Positions 56,101-64,000 of a stretch of 64,000 bases of DNA are shown piece by piece. This stretch comes from Agapetus fuscipes (lineage: Eukaryota > Arthropoda > Insecta > Trichoptera > Glossosomatidae). Within the stretch, counting starts at the first letter, position 1. Every line of letters begins with the position of its first letter. The DNA lies in contig OX637351.1 in NCBI GenBank assembly GCA_951799405.1, forward strand, positions 9,208,251 to 9,272,250. Direction: 5' to 3'. The translations under genes were made by a program, and so were the position numbers. The notes below the pieces were generated by a model that was given only the letters and a program-made list of their open reading frames with translations, was not told where the DNA came from and ran no database searches.

Positions 56101-59100
56101 ACTTAAATATACCTACATTTTTATGTTTATTCACCATCTTTGACTATAATCGATGATAATCTAAGTTGCAAGGATATACTAAGGGCCTGTTGCACCAACC
56201 TCCAATCAATATTTAATTGAAACATCAAATTTGATTGCTTAGTTCTGGTAAGGACCTCGGTTAAATATTTCTCAAAAATTTGGTAAAAATGTGATGGAAT
56301 TTGAACAGGAAATATGATTCACATCAGCTGACTTACGTATAATTATGCTATCAATTGTTTTTTTTTTTTTTTTTTAAGGAATCCTGTGCAGGAGGCTCCC
56401 CAATTCTTGAGAGTCTTGGGGGTCTATGTCACCCTGGAAGGGTGCCGCAGAGGTATTGCTTGAGTTCTTGGTTCTGTCGTGAGGCGCTGCAAGGAAGTGG
56501 TGATTGATGTTGGTTTTGAATAAAACCGGATTAAATTGGGAAGGGAACACAGATACTGGTAGACCATTCCATAAACGGGCAGTTTGGCAAAGGAATGAGT
56601 CATGAAAACGCCAAGTTCTCATAGTTTTGAGATCGACTGCAAAGGGATGAATGAGAGTCGTACTACGAGTTTCCCTTTCTGAAATGAGAGGGGGAGGGAT
56701 TAATGAATGGAGCTCATTAGAACAAGCTCCGTGGTAATATCGATAAAAAAGACTGAGCATTCCAACTTTTCTTCTGTGCTGGAGCGGCTGCAGATCGAAT
56801 GTCAGAGAAGGATCATTGATCAACCTCACTGCCCTCCTTTGCACAGAATCAAGTTGGTCACTCAACTTCTTGGACATACCACACCAGAGATGGCTGCCAT
56901 ATTCGATAATGGGGCGGATTTGGGATTTATACAGAGTCAATAACTGGGCTGAAGTAAAAAACCTACGGACTCTGTATAATATGCCGAGTCGCCGGAAAGC
57001 GGAAGTTGTGCGAGACTCAATAGCATCATGGTATTTTAACTCTGATGACAGAGAAACACCAAGAAGATTTAAGTGTTCATGGTTAGAGAGGGAGACATTG
57101 TCGAAAGTTGGGAGATAGTTGTTTGGAATCCTCTTTAAGGATATCAAACATGCTTGAGTCTTTTTGATGTTGAACTCTACAAGGTTGTCAGTGCCCCAAC
57201 GGCTGACAGCCCTGAGATCTGTATTGATCTTTGAAGCTAATGATTCACGAGCAATAGATATCGCTGAACTATTTGGGGGCTTTGTAAAAGAGAAACCGTC
57301 ATGAATTGTACTGTCATCGGCATAGCAGTGGATAGGAGCACAGGATAGTAAATCATTGATGTGCATAAGAAAAAGTGTCGGAGACAAGACAGATCCTTGG
57401 GGGACACCGGAATTGATTGGTAGCAGAGCTGATTTACTACCATCGATGACTGTTTGGATAGATCTGTCTTTAAGAAAGCTGGAAATCCATTCTATAAGGA
57501 GAAGGGGAAGTCCAAATGATGACAATTTGTTAAGGAGGCTGGAGTGCCAAACTCTATCAAAAGCTTTGGAAATATCAAGAGCAACAGCCTGTGTTTCACC
57601 CATAAGATCAAGGCGTTGGCCCGTTGTTTGATTTGAAAGGGAGAAATAACACTTAATTTTGATTTTCATCTGATTGGAGTTTGGTGCAACAGGCCCTTAC
57701 ATTCAAAGCTCATATCAAATGCATGCCCACAAACAAACATGTGTGAGTTCACGCTTACAAATGCTGAATGTGTATTAAGAAATTAAAATCCAAACCGCAA
57801 ATGAACATACACCCTGCAACTTTTGCCGACCTTCCCTGAAACAGGGGTGACATTGGAAAAGTGAACCATTTTTTACAGTACGAGTGGTCCGCCTCATACC
57901 AACCTATAAGTCACGGAATAAATGTTGTAAAAATTTGGTTCCCTTATCACCACGGTTACAGGGAAAGGCGGCAGGATTTGCCAAGTTTCATTTATTAGGT
58001 TTGGTTCCTTGTCTTATAGGTTGGTATGCGGCTGACCACCTTTACTGTAAAAATGGATCACTTTGCCAATGTCACCCCTGTTTCAGGGAAGGACGGCAAG
58101 AGTTGCAGGGTGTATGTCCATTTGAGAATTGGTTTTTATGTTGTAGGTTCAAATGAGGCATGCGCAAGCGCGAACTTGTCTGGTTGTGGGAATGCATATA
58201 ATGTGAATCTCCAATGTAACATATCTTTGCAACTTAGATTAGATTAGGTTTATTTTGAATGTACACAGGCAGCATGTGTATGCACAAACATGCATGTGCC
58301 TGGTTGTGGGCATGCATTAAATATAAGCCTTAAATGTCAATATAATACATTTGCAACTGAATTATGAGCATTTCTAGTAGATTTTCAAGAAGCACTGCCA
58401 TCTGGTAGTTTTATTGTGTAACTGCTTTGAACCTTGTAAGACTCTGCACAGAATGTCTCATTAAAAATATCAGGTTTTAGTAAAGAGGGCAGAACAACTT
58501 TAATCCATATGTTTTTTTTTTTTTTTTAAGAAATCCTGTGCAGAAGACTCTCTAGATTTCAGAGACTTTTGGGGTTTATGACACTTGTTGTAGTGCCGCA
58601 GAGGTGTTGTTTACGAGCTTGGTTGTCGCTACAAAGCACCAGAATAATAATAATAATAATATTAGAATGATTTATTTGGTGAGTGCTGTTTTTGTGTGTA
58701 TCACACCTCAAGAGCCCTCTGCGAGCTTGGTCGTCACTGTAGAAAGCGCCAATTCTCAAGCAAGACCCAGTTGTTTTAAGGTTGGATGGACCTTTCAGTG
58801 ACCGGTCCTTGGTAAAGGTTTATGAATTTTTCAACTCGGCGAAGAGCACATTCGAAATATAAATGGTATATTTTTTGTGCTCTGCTGGGATCCGAATCCA
58901 CAACCTTCCATTTACGAGTCCGAAGTGTTGCCACTGGACTACGGACCGGTCCAAGATGCGAACGACACGCGGTGTGCCTGAGCGGTAACCCATCCAAGTA
59001 CTATCCGCGCCCAATGTTGCTTAACTTCGGTGATCTATGGGAACCTACAGAACTCAAGCAAGAGCCATTTGCTGTAAGGCTGGATGGACGTTTCATATTT

Positions 59101-62100
59101 TCATACATTTTTCTATTTCAATTGCTACTTGTATAATAATTACTTAATAAACTATATATAATTTTTAAATTAGAATTTGTTTTTTGTTAGTTTTTGATGT
59201 CCATACATGGTTTGTTGATATTAAAAATGTAATTTGTTGTGTATGTTCCTTGACTTATAGGTTGATATGCGGCTGACCACTCATGCTGTAGAAAATAGTT
59301 CACTTTGCCAATGTCACCCCTGCTTCAAAAAAGGACGGCAAGAGTTGTAGGGTGTATGTCCATTTGAGATTTGGGTTTAATGTTGTTGGTTCACATGCGG
59401 CATGTTTAAGTGCGAACTCATACGTATCTGCTTGTAAAAATGCATATTATGTGAATCCTTAGTGTTACGTATCTTTTCCACTTAGATTAGATTAGATGAG
59501 ATTAGTTCCTCTCACCAGGCGGCAGCAGGCTCCCAGTAGGATTATGGTAGTGAGGGATGCAGTACAGCATGGCCCAGCACGGCTTCTGCACAGACACCTC
59601 CCAGGTGGACCCGTTCTTCACCTCAGCGGCTATCCTGGCAAACTCTTTAACGTTCAGTCCATCTCCATCCAAGGGAACTGCAAAACGAAAAACAATCGGG
59701 TTTATGTAATAATCCAAGGGTTAATATAGTGAGACCGGTCCATAGCTCAGTTGGTAGAGTGCTTGCATTCCACGCTGAGAGCTGAGGTTCGAATCCCGCT
59801 GAGGGTGTCAGAAATGATTTCCGGCATCAGTGTTTATTTCAAACCCAAAATAGAATTAATGAGTACCAGCCCCCTTGGAAGCTGGGAAACCCCCACTTCA
59901 AGTGAAGTGGTGGGCGTAAGGCTGGCCCCTTTACTTGTAAAAATAAATAGGCTCCACTCGCCCCATGCGACCCCTTCGAAGAGAACGCGGCAGGAAGTTA
60001 CACTATATGTGTAGCTTAGTCACGTCATGTGTTCTAACTATAATCTATAATAATAAATAATAATAATAGTTGGAAAATTTGTATACAGCGCCGTTTAGTG
60101 GCACTAGCCACCCCAAGGGCGCTTTTATGTGTTGAAGCTTCTGTTAAACAAATGTGTCTTAAGCAACTTCCTGAAACTGCCAACACTGATCTCTGTTCTC
60201 AACTCCAAAGGTAGACTATTCCAGCAGGATGGACCAGCCGAACTAAAAGCCCTGTCTCCGAAACCGGTTCTGTTCCGTCGAAGAGGCAGTTGAAGCCTGT
60301 GTTACTCTGTGCAGAACGAAGAGTGCATCGTTTTCCACCAATAATTTAAGTTGCAAAAAAATATTAACATTCAAAGCTCGTATCAAATGCATGCCCACTA
60401 CAAACAAGTGTAAGTTCGCACTTACAAATGCTGAATGTGTACTTACAAATTTAAATCCAAACCTTAAATGAATATAAGCCCTGCAACTTTTGCCAATCTT
60501 CCCTGAAACATGGTCTGCATAATTATTATTATTATTAATAAATAAAATATATAGCGCCTTTTATGACAGTGTGTCACTGCAAAGGCGCTTGTCCATATGG
60601 TTGGACGAAGAGGTGAGTCTTGAGACGTCTTTTAAACAGTCTCTCCAAATCCAGTTCTCTTGCTTTGGCGAAATGAACCATTTTGAACAGTATGGCTGGT
60701 CACTCCCATACCAATCTATAAGCCAAGGATGTTTTGTGAAGACTAAATAAAGAATTGTACATTGAAGCTTTCACGCCCGGTTTTGGTTGACATAACAATC
60801 ACTTTTTTCGGGTTATGTAGCCGTGGTCTGGTTGATTCTTTCCGGACAGTTTCACCCATTGCTCCGATGGGCATTATCAGCGGTTGGCTAGTCGCTGTGA
60901 TCTTCTTACATGATCTGGTGTTCTAGAAACAACGCTGGCCTTTTGAAATAAATCAAGATTTTCTTACCAGAGACTACGCGATAATGAGGGAACTCCTTGA
61001 ACAGGTGGAGAGCAATCATGTAGGTGTATTCTTCCACAAAGATGACAGCGTTGGGCGCCAGCAGGGTGCTGATGAGGAGATGTAAGCCATGTGTGGCTCC
61101 ACAGGTTAGCACCAGGTCCTCTCTGCGGGGGAAGCAAACGTCACACATCTATGTAACCAGGGCTGGAAGTCTCATCACCACGGTAATTCTTACCTACCGA
61201 ATATCGGTAATATTTGTAAGAATTCCTTTCAATCCAAGATGGCCGCAAGTGAACAGCTGATTAGTCTTCATACAAATATTACCGATATTCGGTAGATAAG
61301 AATTACCGTGGTGATGAGACTTCCAGCCCAAGGATCTTAGCAACTAATAACAAAATATTAGATGAGCCAGAACATTGGTCAATTAGCTTTTGGGCGACAG
61401 TGTTTGGTGAGCGTGCTTTTGCAGTGACGGCTCTATATACATAAAGCATGGAACCAACTATTGAGTATTAACATAAAGGAGCAGAAACTAACTTACTGCA
61501 TTTATACATACTATCTACCACATTTGCCTCAGCCCTATCAAACGTTGCAGTTGTGTAGTCATATAAAACATGTTTTATATGACTACACAACTGTTTTCTT
61601 GCTTTCTCCATTTTGTGTTTTGACACCCAATTACAACATACGCCAATGTCTTAAAATAACACCTTTTTCCTTTAAAATTTGTTAATTTTATCGCTCACAA
61701 GATTTATACCGCATGCGTCTATGTTCGGCCTGCTCCGGCCATGGTACCTCATTACAATGAGGTCTGCACAAATGTTTTCTGCAGAAAATACACAACACTT
61801 ATTTAGTTTTACCTTTAAGGTGGCGATATCTTACCTTCTCACAGTATCCTGATATTGCCTCGTCAGGAACTTGGCGAGTTCCTGCCTCATGCCCCAGAGT
61901 CCTGCTGCCGGGCCATATTGGAATAGGAAACACTCCGCTTTTGACTCTATTTCCTGCAATAAAACCAAACCAGGGTTGGAAGTCTCATCACCACGGTAAT
62001 TCTTACCTACCGAATATCGGTAATATTTGTATAAAAGACTAATCAGCTGTTCACTTGCGGCCATCTTGGTCTTCATACAAATATTGCCAATATTTGGTAG

Positions 62101-63797
62101 GTAAGAATTACCGTGGTGATGAGACTTCCAATCCTGGGATATTATAGAGCTGCGTAACCATAAACTGAACTATCCAATATTTGAAGATTCATTTGAGATT
62201 GGGTTTTTATATTGTAGGTCCACATGCGGCATGTGTTAGCGCAAAATTATACATGTCTGCTTGTGGGAATGCATTTAATATAAATCTTAAATGATATATA
62301 TCTTTGCAGCTTAGATAAGATTAGATTAGATTAGAAGTAAGCACTATCCGCACCCGAAACAGATTCTGTTATAGAAATTTGAAAAAATTACAGATTTGAA
62401 TGCAGTCTAAATATTTTTTGTTTACATTTCTTAACTGAGTACATACCTAGATAATAACTTAATATCTATTTTATAAAACCGGAAAACCGTTCGTTGGTAA
62501 CCAGATAAAATGGTGAAGGACTAAACAGCTTTGCCTGTCTTTTGTTTCCGAATAAAGTATGTAATCTGGGAAAGGTTATAACATACAAACAAGTTGGTAA
62601 AATATCGCAGAACATATTGTTCAAATTTGTGAAAAGCTGAACGTTGTTTTTATCTGGGAATTGATTATTTCCAATTTCATCTCATTGACAGATTTTTGTT
62701 CCATATTCAAATTTCATTAAAATGTTTTCGGTTTGAAATATTGTAATAGGCTAATGAAATCAAATTCATAAAATAAACTGGTAGGTTTCAAAATTTGAAA
62801 ATGAAATAAAATATTTTATTCATGCCTTTATCAACCAGTACCCTTAGTACGAGTTGCAAAACTTGAGTAATGTAAAGTTTACGGCAATTATTAAAGAGTG
62901 ATTTCCCCCAAAATCTGCCATTTTTGTTTGTTTGAACTTGATTTTATTCATCACTGTAACTCTTTTGCTAAGACCATAAAGTGTGAGAAACAAAAACGGT
63001 AGATTTTGGGAGAAATTACTCTTTAATATTTTCCGTAAACTTTAATTATCTCAAGTTTTGCAACTCGTACTAAGGGTACAGAACACTTTTTTCCTTGAAG
63101 GTTATAGATAGACTGAATTTAGTTTTTTATCCAATGAGGTTGGTATGAGGCTGACCACCCATACCGTAAAAAATGGTTCACTTTGCCAATGTCACCCCTG
63201 TTTCAGGGAAGGTCGGCAAGAGTCGCAGGGCTGATGTTCATTTGAGATTGGATTTTTATATTATTGATCCACATGTGGCATGTGTTTGCGCGAACTTATA
63301 CATGTCTGCTTGTGGGAATGCATTTAATATGAATCTTAAATGATAATTATATCTTTGCAACTTGGATAAGATTAGATTATATTAGTAGGTACATTAGCTC
63401 ATTTCTTCGTCCCAAAGGATATCTTTCTTAGCAAATCTAGTTCTTATACATCGATGGTTCCAACTCTGTAAAAAGTATGTACGTTTAAAAATGAAATTTG
63501 AAATGTTACCATGCGGTGCTTGGAAGCAGCTGTTAGAAATTCAGGAAGTCTAATGAGAAGGTCAGGGCCTGGGCATCCTGCAGCCAGATTGGTGACTGTT
63601 GTATCATATACATTCAACGCAGCAGATTCTTCAAAGAGGTGGTTCTTCTTTTCATCTGACAGTCCACTGCTGCTGTCAAACAGCATCGCCATCTTGCTTT
63701 CTTGTCTATGCCCAGACATGACTAGTTGTCTGTGCTCCAGAGATTTTGCTATATTTAAAATGGATCGGAGAGTGCAAGACAGTCTTAAAGAAAACAT
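52728..63797 (-). CDS. PLP-dependent aminotransferase (2-aminoadipate transaminase-like), seven exons
   Basis: Fold-type-I aminotransferase moving an amino group from an amino acid to a 2-oxo acid with pyridoxal phosphate. Exons: 63797-63510, 61953-61835, 61122-60968, 59677-59516, 55082-54821, 54130-54016, 53111-52728; all phases match, 1485 nt, 494 residues. Landmarks: [30 protein letters not shown] (cofactor phosphate region), HNPTG at 232-236, DDVY at 261-264, Schiff-base Lys305 in [17 protein letters not shown] with Arg312, and AMRLSIGF with the likely carboxylate-binding Arg461. The N-terminus [20 protein letters not shown] is basic and lacks acids, which suits mitochondrial import; an internal Met27 could give a cytosolic form. 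It resembles the 2-aminoadipate/kynurenine-type subgroup; the substrate is inferred, not shown. Confidence 0.9.
53140..53425 (+). mobile_element. RTE-like LINE C-terminal fragment in aminotransferase intron 6
   Basis: [31 protein letters not shown] and [20 protein letters not shown] on the plus strand, with a small internal duplication of AAGGTATGGA. Confidence 0.82.
54016..54130 (-). CDS. Aminotransferase exon 6
   Basis: [20 protein letters not shown] then [17 protein letters not shown]. Too short for a long open frame but exact in phase (2 in, 0 out; donor GTATGT). The LQSGGSVN loop is typical of the subgroup. Confidence 0.9.
54175..54475 (+). mobile_element. RTE-like LINE 3' end
   Basis: GAAATGGCGGTTGATCTGTA, AATGTTGGCGGCTAGGG, CCTTGACTTATAGGTTGGTA, then decayed tail; lies between aminotransferase exons 5 and 6. 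Confidence 0.78.
54821..55082 (-). CDS. Aminotransferase exon 5: catalytic lysine
   Basis: [25 protein letters not shown], then [20 protein letters not shown]. Carries Asp261/Tyr264, Lys305 and Arg312. Donor GTATGT, phase 2. The intron upstream of it (55083-59515) holds several retroelements. Confidence 0.93.
55085..55800. other. AT-rich intron 4 DNA of aminotransferase, no gene
   Basis: Short frames at 55429-55626 are A/T-rich and featureless; no repeat ends recognised. Confidence 0.4.
55805..55952 (+). mobile_element. SINE family A, 3' half
   Basis: CATCCAGCCTTACAGCAACT, GCAGAGGGCTCTTGAGGTGT, CACCAAATAAATCATCATAA, (TTA)n. Confidence 0.82.
56174..57699. mobile_element. MITE M1 split by a LINE
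   Basis: Left GGGCCTGTTGCACCAACCTC to about 56360, right AAATAACACTTAATTTTGAT ... TGGTGCAACAGGCCC to 57699; the LINE at 56361-57620 sits between. Confidence 0.85.
56361..57625 (-). mobile_element. jockey/CR1-like LINE, 5' truncated
   Basis: Frame 57669-56374 (its first ~15 codons are MITE): [87 protein letters not shown]. Open over ~415 codons without breaks; ends in a poly(A) tract (T run at 56351-56378 on plus). A distinct family from the other LINEs here. Confidence 0.92.
57690..57920 (-). mobile_element. RTE-like LINE tail, partial
   Basis: ACATTCAAAGCTCATATCAA through CCTATAAGTCACGGAATAAA on plus, i.e. the reverse complement of the tail. Confidence 0.72.
57990..58248 (+). mobile_element. 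RTE-like LINE tail
   Basis: CCTTGTCTTATAGGTTGGTA to CAACTTAGATTAGATTAGGT. Confidence 0.8.
58638..59043 (-). mobile_element. SINE family A, full length with 5S head
   Basis: 5S-like part 59040-58955 (CCGAAGTTAAGCAACATTGG, GTACTTGGATGGGTTACCGC), then GACCGGTCCGTAGTCCAGTG, B box, body, LINE-like tail, (ATT)n at 58638-58660. Second clear three-part copy. Confidence 0.88.
59170..59495 (+). mobile_element. RTE-like LINE 3' UTR and tail
   Basis: TTAGAATTTGTTTTTTGTTA, CCTTGACTTATAGGTTGATA to CCACTTAGATTAGATTAGAT; ends 21 bp from aminotransferase exon 4. Confidence 0.8.
59516..59677 (-). CDS. Aminotransferase exon 4: NPTG motif
   Basis: [20 protein letters not shown] then [17 protein letters not shown]. 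The Asn of HNPTG is the residue that contacts the PLP ring hydroxyl in the family. Donor GTGAGA, phase 1. Confidence 0.92.
59732..60030 (+). mobile_element. SINE family B copy
   Basis: GACCGGTCCATAGCTCAGTT, GAGGTTCGAATCCCGCTGAG, GGGCGTAAGGCTGGCCCCTT, CGCCCCATGCGACCCCTTCG, GTGTAGCTTAGTCACG. Confidence 0.8.
60050..60345 (-). mobile_element. CR1/L2-like LINE C-terminal fragment
   Basis: Minus strand encodes (with breaks) the [24 protein letters not shown] tail; same family as 3610-3910. 3' UTR AGCGCCCTTGGGGTGGCTAG. Confidence 0.7.
60530..60665 (-). mobile_element. LINE 3' end fragment with (ATT)n tail
   Basis: AGCGCCTTTGCAGTGACACA and CGTCTCAAGACTCACCTCTT on the minus strand, then (AAT)n; related to 51520-51770. 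Confidence 0.65.
60968..61122 (-). CDS. Aminotransferase exon 3: cofactor phosphate-binding region
   Basis: [20 protein letters not shown] then [27 protein letters not shown] corresponds to the T.G...G..L region that binds PLP phosphate. Donor GTAAGA, phase 1. Confidence 0.9.
61161..61332. mobile_element. MITE M2, palindromic copy
   Basis: GGGCTGGAAGTCTCATCACC ... GGTGATGAGACTTCCAGCCC; arms ~70 bp, centre GATGGCCGCAAGTGAACAGC. Confidence 0.85.
61480..61745 (-). repeat. Repeat family P copy
   Basis: Plus-strand view: CAAACGTTGCAGTTGTGTAG, CTTTCTCCATTTTGTGTTTT, GACACCCAATTACAACATAC; reverse complement of the THAP-like start. A local inversion duplicates ATATGACTACACAACTG near 61560-61590. Confidence 0.6.
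61835..61953 (-). CDS. Aminotransferase exon 2
   Basis: [20 protein letters not shown] then [16 protein letters not shown], the conserved small-domain entry of this subgroup. Donor GTAAGA, phase 2. Confidence 0.9.
61974..62140. mobile_element. MITE M2, palindromic copy
   Basis: GGGTTGGAAGTCTCATCACC ... GGTGATGAGACTTCCAATCC, 20 bp upstream of aminotransferase exon 2. Confidence 0.85.
62195..62338 (+). mobile_element. RTE-like LINE tail, 3' half
   Basis: TTTGAGATTGGGTTTTTATA to CTTTGCAGCTTAGATAAGAT with (AGATT)n. Confidence 0.75.
62339..62838. other. AT-rich intron 1 DNA of aminotransferase, no gene
   Basis: No coding motif or repeat end seen. Confidence 0.35.
62839..63078. mobile_element. 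MITE M3, copy 2
   Basis: TACCCTTAGTACGAGTTGCA ... TGCAACTCGTACTAAGGGTA; same length and centre as the copy at 28526. Confidence 0.85.
63137..63388 (+). mobile_element. RTE-like LINE tail
   Basis: GAGGTTGGTATGAGGCTGAC to CTTGGATAAGATTAGATTAT; in aminotransferase intron 1. Confidence 0.8.
63510..63797 (-). CDS. Aminotransferase exon 1: presequence and N-terminus
   Basis: Starts at ATG 63797 with a basic amphipathic stretch, continues [20 protein letters not shown] and [18 protein letters not shown], and ends KHRM at GTAACA, phase 0. A second in-frame ATG is residue 27. Confidence 0.85.
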
Positions 63798-64000
63798 AAA
63801 TGTGAGATCTAAAAGAAAAATAAAGATCAGAAAGAAATATTGGTTCTATTGCATTAGCATCCATAAAGGTAGGTTGGTATGAAGCTGATTCCCCGTGCTT
63901 TGAAAATTGATTCAATTTTGCCAATTCCACCCCAGTTTCAGGGAAAGGCGGCAGGAGTTGCAAGGTTCATGTTCATGTGAGGTTTTTTTTGTATGCACAT

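Noticed and set aside
1..64000. CRISPR arrays, operons, prophage or defence islands
   Set aside because: The direct repeats here are transposon families with tRNA/5S/LINE features and no spacers; gene structure is eukaryotic throughout.

Overview
This is a 64 kb piece of an AT-rich arthropod, most likely insect, nuclear genome. It has intron-rich genes with GT-AG splice sites, introns packed with transposable elements, and no bacterial-style operons. The order cannot be fixed from sequence alone; the repeat style recalls hemipteran (planthopper-like) genomes, but that is a guess.

Two host genes were assembled exon by exon, both on the minus strand. (1) A thrombospondin of the pentameric type runs from an ATG at 42342 to a stop at 1632. 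It has 18 coding exons, all in compatible phase, giving 3153 nt or 1050 residues: signal peptide, LamG-like N-domain, coiled coil with a CxxC, about six EGF-like repeats, calcium-binding type 3 repeats and the C-terminal lectin-like domain. The short last exon (1632-1726) and the coiled-coil exon (32573-32752) were found by reading the minus strand directly. (2) A PLP-dependent fold-type-I aminotransferase, 2-aminoadipate transaminase-like, runs from 63797 to 52728 in seven exons (494 residues), with a plausible mitochondrial presequence and the catalytic Lys in SFSK.

Everything else is repeats or unassigned intron and intergenic DNA. The longest nest is at 16353-23999: a tRNA-type SINE is split by a Ty1/copia element (16597-23908; 222- and 219-bp LTRs, GTTTT target duplication). 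The copia element is itself interrupted by a CR1/L2-like LINE, a SINE tail and a terminal-inverted-repeat element, and appears to lack its integrase region. Other LINEs lie at 9640-11390 (CR1/L2-like), 44083-46300 (RTE-like, with a second copy of its own tail nested inside) and 56374-57620 (jockey/CR1-like). Over twenty short copies of the RTE-like 3' tail, ending in (AGATT)n, are scattered on both strands.

The most interesting signals are: a SINE family built from a 5S rRNA head, a tRNA-like promoter and a 3' tail resembling the CR1/L2-like LINEs in the same window, one copy of which begins at intron position +5 of thrombospondin exon 11; a 99-bp tandem duplication that gives thrombospondin exon 16 two in-frame 5' splice sites; fixed-junction SINE dimers; a repeat family carrying the beginning of a THAP-like zinc finger; and several hairpin or MITE families. 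No CRISPR, operon, phage or bacterial defence locus is present.
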